The notes under the pieces were generated by a model that was not told where the DNA came from, made no database searches, and saw only the letters and a list, made by a program, of their open reading frames with translations. 5,120 nt of DNA from Chitinophaga pinensis (GTDB taxonomy: Bacteria; Planctomycetota; Phycisphaerae; Phycisphaerales; SM1A02), in contig CALQCP020000185.1 in the NCBI GenBank assembly GCA_943329105.2, positions 1 through 5,120 of the forward strand, in the 5' to 3' direction. The stretch's first letter is position 1. Each line of letters opens with the position of its first letter. The position numbers and the translations under genes are program-made. This document shows positions 1-5,120 of this stretch, piece by piece.

Positions 1-2000
1 AGGAGCACTCCACCCGTCCAACCGAGGCCGATACCAACAACCGTGTCAAACAGCGTGGACCAGGTGATGGCGCGCCCTTGCGCCAGCGAATCGCTGGGAC
101 TACGCGCCGCGAAGCCGCGCAACAAGAATTCAACGGTTCGGGCGATCGCCAAGACCACCACCTGAAACGCCCAGATGATGATGCCACTCTTCTCGTCCGG
201 GTAGTAGTACTTAATGGAAGTTGCCAAGAACGGAGTCAACGTGGCCATAGCGAACACGCCGAACGTCAGCAGAACCGCAATCGGGAAACTGAGCAGCGAA
301 CCAGCCGCTACCGCGAGCGCTGCCAAGAACGCCAATTTGCATCCATCAACAATGATTGCGGAAGCCAAGTTTCCAGCGAACGTGGACTCGTTGGCCATCA
401 CTTCCAATGAATCGTCTTGCACAAAGATGGTCACTTGGGAAGCGACCGGCTCCTTCTTCTCTTCATCCCATCCAGCCGAGAAGATGCGAACCTTGAGGTC
501 GCCCTGCTCATCAACAAACTTGGGATCAATATCAAGCGTGTACGCCTCGCCGGGCGTCCATTCGCGCAATTCCCACATGCCCGCGCCGCCACCGGTGGTG
601 TACTGGAACATGGCCGGGAACTTCTGATGTTCATCATCGCCACCGCCGTGCAGCTTGTAGCGGAGCGTAATTCCACGCTTCTGCGCCACGATTCCGGCGA
701 GACCATGGAACACAAACTCACGACTTTCACCAGGCGCGATGCGCCGTTGTTGGTCTAGGAATTCCCGCTGCTTGGCAACCGCAATACTGCGGCGCGTTTG
801 CGCATCGTCAGCCGTGCCGTTGGCAATGTCAGCCTTGAGTACTGAGTCACCCTCAATGGTCTGATCAATGATTTCGCGAAGCCGTTCCGGCGGAAGCATT
901 TCAAACTCGGGTCGAAATCCAACGCGCCCCACCAGGACGGTGTCGCGCACGTCGCGGGCATCCCGTTCATCGGTTGGCTTCTGCGACGCCAGATACGAGG
1001 TACCCGCAGCCAACAGGAGTCCGCCACCAACTACCAACGAAAGCCCAAGCGCCAATGTGCCAATCCATTTACCAAGCAGCCAACCGCCGTGCGAGATCGG
1101 CTTAGTCACTACGGACCAGACCTGCCGATCGCGGATTTCAAACGCGGTGCTGGCGCAGCCGAACACAATCACAAAGAGCGCAGCCATGGTGTAGGCAGCG
1201 GTGTGCCCCCAGTCAAGGAATCCAGGAATGGCCTGCAAGAGCGCCTCGCCACGCTCGCGCGAGAGCGCAAGGAATGGAACGATCATGGCGATCGGCAAGG
1301 CGAATCCCGGGAGCGCCAGTGTGCGTACTCCCTCAAGAGCAGTGTTGGATGCCACTGCAATCGAGCCGGAACGAAAGCCCAACAAGGCACGCGCGCCGTT
1401 CCACAGGAACGCAAAGAGCAAGAGCGAAAGCGCAGAACTGATCAGCCACTGTGTGCCGATCGGCCAATCCATCCACCAACAGAACGCGGCGCCAGCCCCG
1501 ACGGCGCCGCCTACTTCCAAGGCCGGAAGTAGGAGACCGATCCAGACCACCGCAAGTGCACCAATGCCCGTGACCAGCATCAGGGCAATCACCAACGCGG
1601 GCGATCGAACCAATACATAGGGCATCCACAGTGGAACTTGATCACCCAGGAGTCGCCATGAAAGTTCTTGCTTGACGTCGGGCGGCATCACGCCTGCATC
1701 ATCAAAGAGATCAACGGCACGACCAACAACGCGAGCGCCGCCGTACTCCCGATCACCAACCGTCACCGTACCGCGTTGCATGAGCTGCATGGCTGCGGGA
1801 TCACGATCTTTCGCAGAGCACTTCTCCAACGACTTCAAGATCCCCGCCCGCTGAGCCTGCAGCGAGAACGCCGTGTTCAGGAGCGGCCACGCAACCAGCC
1901 CAAGCGCGCTGAGGATGGCCAGCGTTGCCAAAATGCGCGCCGCACGTGTTTCCATGCGCTCGCCGAGCCACCGATGGAGCCGCGCCACGAGTGCGGTCAC
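1..2000 (-). CDS. ABC-2 / NosY-type transporter permease with large extracytoplasmic domain (3' end outside window)
   Basis: An uninterrupted reading frame runs from GTG 2000 to the left edge (666 full codons, no stop). It is hydrophobic, with likely membrane segments near residues 22-40, 133-159, 184-200, 228-246, 266-284, 308-333, 550-570, 572-594 and 606-626, and another beginning near 648. Between helices 1 and 2 lies a polar loop of about 85 residues. Residues 286-313 (EIRDRQVWSVVTKPIS followed by LLGKWIG) are the characteristic cytoplasmic 'E-x(n)-KPIS-x(n)-GK' segment of ABC-2/NosY permeases, which contacts the ATPase. Residues about 341-545 form a polar, beta-rich-looking domain expected outside the membrane. 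The rest returns to a hydrophobic bundle ('GSLLSFPIAVLLTFGVF'). Family knowledge: such permeases work with a NosF/CcmA-like ATPase, here the gene just upstream. The start is tied to the ATPase stop in a GTGA overlap; ATG 1955 (residue 16) is a possible alternative. By comparison with typical family ends, the protein probably finishes a few tens of residues beyond the window. Substrate unknown. Confidence 0.85.
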   Translation of the reverse strand, partial: MTALVARLHRWLGERMETRAARILATLAILSALGLVAWPLLNTAFSLQAQRAGILKSLEKCSAKDRDPAAMQLMQRGTVTVGDREYGGARVVGRAVDLFDDAGVMPPDVKQELSWRLLGDQVPLWMPYVLVRSPALVIALMLVTGIGALAVVWIGLLLPALEVGGAVGAGAAFCWWMDWPIGTQWLISSALSLLLFAFLWNGARALLGFRSGSIAVASNTALEGVRTLALPGFALPIAMIVPFLALSRERGEALLQAIPGFLDWGHTAAYTMAALFVIVFGCASTAFEIRDRQVWSVVTKPISHGGWLLGKWIGTLALGLSLVVGGGLLLAAGTSYLASQKPTDERDARDVRDTVLVGRVGFRPEFEMLPPERLREIIDQTIEGDSVLKADIANGTADDAQTRRSIAVAKQREFLDQQRRIAPGESREFVFHGLAGIVAQKRGITLRYKLHGGGDDEHQKFPAMFQYTTGGGAGMWELREWTPGEAYTLDIDPKFVDEQGDLKVRIFSAGWDEEKKEPVASQVTIFVQDDSLEVMANESTFAGNLASAIIVDGCKLAFLAALAVAAGSLLSFPIAVLLTFGVFAMATLTPFLATSIKYYYPDEKSGIIIWAFQVVVLAIARTVEFLLRGFAARSPSDSLAQGRAITWSTLFDTVVGIGLGWTGGVL
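1997..2000 (-). other. GTGA stop-start overlap between ATPase and permease genes
   Basis: On the minus strand the four bases GTGA hold both the permease start (GTG) and the ATPase stop (TGA). The upstream bases are G-rich (GGTGGGGGCGG, the Gly codons of the ATPase tail) but do not form a clear AGGAGG site. This pattern suggests translational coupling, so that ATPase and permease are made together. Confidence 0.6.
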
Positions 2001-3193
2001 GGATTGCCGCCCCCACCGAGAAGATCATCAATGACTGATCGATCAACATCCTTTGGCGGTTCTGGAGCCTTGGTCTGCTTGGAAGGAGTGACCGCGGGTT
2101 CAGCCTTGCCAACCGGAGCGCTGGGCTTTCCCGTCACCAATTCCGTGAGCACAGCGGCATCAGCCACCGGCACAACCGGCGCGGCGGGCACAGCGGCGGC
2201 GGAAGGCTTGGCGGCTTGCGGCATCGCTTCAAGCTCAGCGATCAATCCACCGCCCTCATTCTCCTCACCACGAAGGAACGCCGCGGTGGGGCCGCCAGCG
2301 CCCGCGCCACTGGTGGAAGCACGATCATTACGTGCGCGTTCAACAATCTGCAGGAAGAGATCCTCCAGCCGCTGGCGAGGCGCAGCAACACGCTCTACTT
2401 CCACGTGCGCGGTCTCGCGAATGATCCGTTCAATGGTGGTGATGGTGGCCGCGTCGAGTCGCGGTGTGGTGATCACGGTCCGTCCGGAATCTTCCAGCAA
2501 CTCATCAACCGTTCCCTCGCTGCGAATCTTGCCGCCGTAGAGAATCACCATGCGATCACAGACATCCTGGACATCATCAAGCTGATGACTCGACAGGAGA
2601 ATGGTCTTGCCGCGTCGACCAAGGTCAAGCAGCAGGTCTTTCACTTGGCGTGAACCAAGCGGATCAAGGCCCGATGTTGGTTCATCAAGAATCAAGAGAT
2701 CCGGATCATTGATGAGTGCTTGCGCAATACCCAACCGGCGTGCCATGCCCTTGGAGAACTCGCCGACCGGGCGATTGGCAGCATGAGTCATGCCCACCAT
2801 CTCCAATAGTTCATCAATACGACTGCGACGAATGGCGCGCGGCAATCCAAAGAGTTTGCCGTAAAAATCAAGCGTTTCGACCGGTGTCAAGAACCGGTAC
2901 ATGTAACTCTCTTCCGGCAGGTACCCAATGCGCCGCTTCACGGCAACATCGGCGGGGTCCTTGCCGAACACGGTGAGATTTCCCTTGCTGCGATGCAACA
3001 AACCAAGAATCATCTTGATGGTGGTGCTCTTGCCACTGCCGTTTGGGCCAAGCAATCCAAAGATTTCGTCGCGGCGGATCTCAAAGGAAATCCCGTCCAC
3101 GGCCACTGCCTTTTGGCGTAACCAGAAATCGCTGAAGACCTTGGTCAGGCCCACTGCTTCTACCACGATGTCATTGTTCACAGCCGTTGCCAT
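1997..3193 (-). CDS. ABC transporter ATP-binding protein with long Ala/Pro-rich C-terminal tail (398 aa)
   Basis: Cytoplasmic ATPase that should energise the permease encoded next. Numbered from ATG 3193, the nucleotide-binding domain holds Walker A GPNGSGKST (49-57), a Q-loop position in 'IGYLPEES' carrying Glu94, signature FSKGM (146-150) in place of LSGGQ, Walker B LLILDE (166-171), D-loop SGLD (174-177) and switch His203. All catalytic elements are present. YLPE and SKGM variants are common in the CcmA/NosF/GldA-like ATPases that partner ABC-2 permeases. A second small domain (about 235-287, ending 'RLEDLFLQIVERA') is the usual C-terminal part of these ATPases. After residue 290 comes an unusual tail of about 110 residues rich in Ala, Pro, Lys and Gly, ending in an acidic/hydrophobic 'DRSVIDDLL' and Gly-rich segment. 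A GTG nine bases upstream (3202) is in frame, but it overlaps the Shine-Dalgarno AAGGAG, so ATG 3193 is preferred. The stop overlaps the permease start. The substrate cannot be told from sequence. Confidence 0.95.
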   Translation of the reverse strand: MATAVNNDIVVEAVGLTKVFSDFWLRQKAVAVDGISFEIRRDEIFGLLGPNGSGKSTTIKMILGLLHRSKGNLTVFGKDPADVAVKRRIGYLPEESYMYRFLTPVETLDFYGKLFGLPRAIRRSRIDELLEMVGMTHAANRPVGEFSKGMARRLGIAQALINDPDLLILDEPTSGLDPLGSRQVKDLLLDLGRRGKTILLSSHQLDDVQDVCDRMVILYGGKIRSEGTVDELLEDSGRTVITTPRLDAATITTIERIIRETAHVEVERVAAPRQRLEDLFLQIVERARNDRASTSGAGAGGPTAAFLRGEENEGGGLIAELEAMPQAAKPSAAAVPAAPVVPVADAAVLTELVTGKPSAPVGKAEPAVTPSKQTKAPEPPKDVDRSVIDDLLGGGGNP

Positions 3194-3201
3194 GCGAGCC
3201 A

Positions 3202-3207
3202 CTCCTT
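3202..3207 (-). promoter_or_regulatory. Ribosome binding site of the ABC ATPase gene
   Basis: On the minus strand AAGGAG lies eight bases before ATG 3193. An in-frame GTG at 3202-3200 begins on the last G of this motif and would have no comparable site at the right distance, so this motif decides the start in favour of ATG 3193. Confidence 0.8.
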
Positions 3208-3214
3208 GCCGACA

Positions 3215-4633
3215 TCAGTCGCGGCCAAAGCCCTTCTGGGCACTGCGATCAAGGCGACGTCCGGGTTCATCAATGGTGATCTGCCGGCTTCCGAGTTGGA
3301 AATTCACAGAATTGCCTCCCATTGCTTCCATCTTGCGGCGCTGCACTTCGCTCTGCCGACGCGCCTGCATGACTTCGTTGGAACTTTCAATGTTGATGCG
3401 TACTGGCCCACCAGCGTCCGGTGCCGCCAGCATTTCCGCTGTCGGCGAAGAAAGCACTTGCCGCACTGCGTCCAACCACAACTTGCGAACGAGTTGCTGC
3501 GGATTCTCACGGAAACTTGGAGCGAGCCCATTGAGCCGCCCAACCTCTTTACCCAGCGTGGCGCGGACCGATGTTCGGTACGCCTGCGCCCGGGCAATGA
3601 TCGCCGACGTTTGGCCAACATTGGTCGCTCCCTCAAGGCGCGTTCCCAGTTCTTGCATCACCGCATCAGCGGCAGTGAGATCGCCACGAGTGAGTTCTGT
3701 TTCATAGCGCTGCACCAAGTCCAAGATCTGTGCGTAATCGGCTCCAGCCATACCAACCAACGTGCCGTTTGCTTCTTGCTGCGCCTGCTCCAGCGCCAAC
3801 TTGCCGTTTTCGCGGGCTTCTTGCACCCGACTGAACGTGTTGCGGATCGCCAGCGGCGCAATTTTCTCTGGAATGGTGACTACGCCCAGCTTGACGCCCG
3901 ACTTCATGGAATCAAGCGTCGCCTGTGCGCGCTGACGAAGTGCTTGCTCCGGCCCGTCACGATTCTCGAGCAACTCCTGCAGCGTGAACTGCGCAGCCGT
4001 CTGCACCATGCCGCGCGCCAGTGCGTGCCGCACGATCTCTCGCAACGCATCGGGCTGAAACTGATCGAGCGTACGAACCGCATCCTCCACCGTGTACTCA
4101 GCAGCAATGCGGACGTGTGCAAGGTCACCGTCCGCGGTGATGAGCGAGCCATCGAGCCCCGGGCGAATTGGATCTTCAGGAGTGGTGGCCGCAGCCGCTT
4201 GATCAACCGTTGTCATGCCCTGCTTGAAACGCGGCCAGAACTCGCCATTGAGTTCCACCGCATCCTTCTGTGGCAGCAGCACAATCTCTCCCACTGGATA
4301 CGGCCAGAACGGCTGCAAACCAGGGGAAACTTGTTCATCACCAGGCGCGCCAACGATGCGTCCAAAGAACGTCTTGACGCCCGTCTGCCCTTCCTGCACC
4401 GTCTGGAATCCGCTGAAGAGGAACACCACCACCAATGCCAAGATGGCCACCTGCAACACTCGGTAACTGAGGCGCAGCGCCTCGCCGAGCGACTGGTTGG
4501 CGGGATCCATGGCCTGCCGCATGGCAGCCTCGGCTCCGGTGCCGGATGAAACGGTGTATTGCGCGCTTGCTCCACGGCGTGGCGCTTCGTCAGCGGGCGG
4601 CGTGGCGTTGAGTTGCGGGTTCAAGTCCGTCAT
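3215..4633 (-). CDS. HflK-like SPFH-domain membrane protein, complete (472 aa)
   Basis: Starts at ATG 4633 with AAGGA nine bases upstream and stops at TGA (3217-3215). The order of parts is: a polar N-terminal region (about 1-55) with no signal peptide; one membrane segment (about 58-76, VLQVAILALVVVFLFSGF); then an SPFH start 'QTVQEGQTGVKTFFGRI' (77-93) and 'SPGLQPFWPYPVGEI' (103-117), typical of HflK. Residues 160-270 continue the SPFH fold (ADGDLAHVRIAAEYTVEDA, then GVKLGVVTIPEKIAP). Residues 270-395 are helical, with 'ARENGKLALEQAQQEANGT' as in HflK coiled coils and 'LVRKLWLDAVRQVL' matching the HflK ERLYLETMEEVL region. Family knowledge: HflK/HflC assemble on the membrane and modulate FtsH proteolysis. 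The helical part seems about 40 residues longer than I expect for HflK (around 306-346), and there is a 70-residue polar tail after 400. Expression as part of an operon with the HflC-like gene upstream and the ABC genes downstream is likely. An alternative is a lineage-specific SPFH scaffold unrelated to FtsH. Confidence 0.87.
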   Translation of the reverse strand: MTDLNPQLNATPPADEAPRRGASAQYTVSSGTGAEAAMRQAMDPANQSLGEALRLSYRVLQVAILALVVVFLFSGFQTVQEGQTGVKTFFGRIVGAPGDEQVSPGLQPFWPYPVGEIVLLPQKDAVELNGEFWPRFKQGMTTVDQAAAATTPEDPIRPGLDGSLITADGDLAHVRIAAEYTVEDAVRTLDQFQPDALREIVRHALARGMVQTAAQFTLQELLENRDGPEQALRQRAQATLDSMKSGVKLGVVTIPEKIAPLAIRNTFSRVQEARENGKLALEQAQQEANGTLVGMAGADYAQILDLVQRYETELTRGDLTAADAVMQELGTRLEGATNVGQTSAIIARAQAYRTSVRATLGKEVGRLNGLAPSFRENPQQLVRKLWLDAVRQVLSSPTAEMLAAPDAGGPVRINIESSNEVMQARRQSEVQRRKMEAMGGNSVNFQLGSRQITIDEPGRRLDRSAQKGFGRD

Positions 4634-4642
4634 CAGCGTGGG

Positions 4643-4647
4643 TCCTT
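4643..4647 (-). promoter_or_regulatory. Ribosome binding site of the HflK-like gene
   Basis: On the minus strand AAGGA lies nine bases before ATG 4633, inside the 46-base gap after the HflC-like stop codon. It supports both the start chosen and independent ribosome loading on the second SPFH gene. Confidence 0.75.
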
Positions 4648-4652
4648 ACTCA

Positions 4653-4678
4653 GCGTGCAAGCAATCGGCGTGGCACGC
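4653..4678 (-). repeat. Short inverted repeat in the gap between the two SPFH genes
   Basis: GCGTGC and GCACGC, six bases each, can pair around a 14-base loop, directly after the HflC-like stop codon. No run of T follows, so it is not a convincing intrinsic terminator. If it is real it might be a weak attenuator or an RNA-stability element between co-transcribed genes; a stem this short may also be chance. Confidence 0.25.
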
Positions 4679-4679
4679 A

Positions 4680-5120
4680 TTACTTTGTCTTTGCGGCATT
4701 TCCCGGCTGCGGGATGCCCTGCGCATTCACAGGCGCATCAAGATTGATGAGGTGAAACGGAGCGCGCGTGGTGTCGGTGATGTAGGTGGTGCTGGAACTC
4801 AGCGAAGCCTTCAGCGTGTCAAGCCACGTCAAGAAGATCGCCAGTTCAGCCTCGCCCTTCATCTCTTGGTAATAACGCGTGGCTTCTTCATTGCCCTTGC
4901 CTTCAATGCGTGCGGCCCATTGATCGGTGAAGTTCATGATGATGTCAGCCTGACTCTTCGCCTGACTCTTGATGGCCTCGGCAGCGCTGGAGCCCTTGGC
5001 CTCCTCAAGATTCGCCAACGTTTCCTGCACTGCAGCCATGCGACGTAGCACTGCAACGGTGGTCTTGTTTGGAAGTACCACCTGTGAAATGCCCACACTT
5101 ACGGGCATGGTGCCAGCCAG
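4680..5120 (-). CDS. HflC/prohibitin-like SPFH-domain protein, C-terminal part (5' end outside window)
   Basis: Only the last 146 codons are visible. The frame is open to the right edge and ends at TAA (4682-4680), so the start lies beyond 5120. Visible residues 1-30 resemble the end of an SPFH (band 7) domain, with a GI-x-VV-LP stretch followed by a 'LRRM' segment. Residues about 24-80 form an Ala/Glu/Gln-rich predicted coiled coil, ending in an 'RIEGKGNEEATRYYQEM' stretch like the RGxGEAEA region of HflC. Residues 90-130 (key residues FLTWLDTLK, then TT-I-DT, then PF-LI) match the usual HflC end, where a Leu/Tyr-rich helix precedes a short strand and a hydrophobic tail. Family knowledge: HflC pairs with HflK in a membrane-anchored cage around FtsH, facing outward from the inner membrane. 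The next gene downstream is HflK-like, which supports a pair, although hflK usually precedes hflC. The last 16 residues are polar and disordered-looking. It could instead be another SPFH subtype; the N-terminal anchor cannot be seen. Confidence 0.82.
   Translation of the reverse strand: MAGTMPVSVGISQVVLPNKTTVAVLRRMAAVQETLANLEEAKGSSAAEAIKSQAKSQADIIMNFTDQWAARIEGKGNEEATRYYQEMKGEAELAIFLTWLDTLKASLSSSTTYITDTTRAPFHLINLDAPVNAQGIPQPGNAAKTK

Noticed and set aside
141..150. Palindrome GGCGATCGCC, like the HIP1 octamer of cyanobacteria
   Set aside because: I saw only this one full copy, inside a coding region; HIP1-bearing genomes have many, so it is probably chance.
78..1194. Several overlapping plus-strand frames in the left quarter
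   Set aside because: The minus-strand permease frame accounts for this whole region; the plus-strand translations are Arg/Gln/Ser-rich and resemble no known family.
1333..1629. Minus-strand short open frame within the permease
   Set aside because: It is in a different frame from the permease, which reads without interruption through this region with clear membrane segments.
1668..2540. Plus-strand open frame of 290 codons opposite the ABC ATPase and the permease start
   Set aside because: The translation is low-complexity Ser/Ala/Arg/Thr-rich and mirrors the Ala/Pro-rich tail of the ATPase; no motif is recognisable.
3206..4549. Plus-strand open frame of 447 codons opposite the HflK-like gene
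   Set aside because: It lies entirely antisense to a clearly recognisable SPFH gene, its translation is rich in His, Arg, Leu and Cys without domain logic, and it has no family resemblance; it is a by-product of the codon pattern on the minus strand.
4653..4678. Intrinsic terminator between the two SPFH genes
   Set aside because: The stem is only six base pairs with a 14-base loop and no T run follows, so termination is unlikely.

Overview
The window reads as one continuous stretch of minus-strand operon. Four co-directional coding regions cover almost all of it, and both end genes run off the window. G+C looks to be somewhat above one half by eye. The style suggests a Gram-negative-type bacterium. 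The large-loop NosY-like permease beside SPFH proteins reminds me of Planctomycetota, perhaps Phycisphaerae, but that is an impression from protein style and not a demonstrated placement. No RNA genes, insertion sequences, CRISPR repeats or phage genes were seen.

Layout in the direction of transcription (right to left): (1) 5120-4680, the C-terminal 146 residues of an HflC/prohibitin-like SPFH protein; (2) after a 46-base gap, 4633-3215, a complete HflK-like SPFH membrane protein of 472 residues; (3) after a 21-base gap carrying a good Shine-Dalgarno site, 3193-1997, an ABC transporter ATPase with a long Ala/Pro-rich tail; (4) overlapping it through a GTGA junction, 2000-1, a large ABC-2/NosY-type permease of at least 666 residues with a roughly 200-residue extracytoplasmic domain. 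The first 2 kb is therefore coding on the minus strand.

Functionally, genes 3 and 4 look like the ATPase and membrane subunit of one ABC-2-class transporter, probably an exporter or an envelope-maintenance machine of unknown substrate. Genes 1 and 2 look like a paired SPFH scaffold of the kind that, as HflK/HflC, forms a membrane-bound cage around FtsH. The tight spacing suggests all four are made together. The inference is that the SPFH pair organises a membrane domain in which the transporter works, or that it controls the transporter's turnover. Nothing in the window proves this physical link, and no FtsH protease gene is visible here. The most noteworthy points are the SPFH/ABC-2 linkage with the HflC-like gene first, the ATPase tail, the extra segment in the HflK-like protein, and the large outer domain of the permease.
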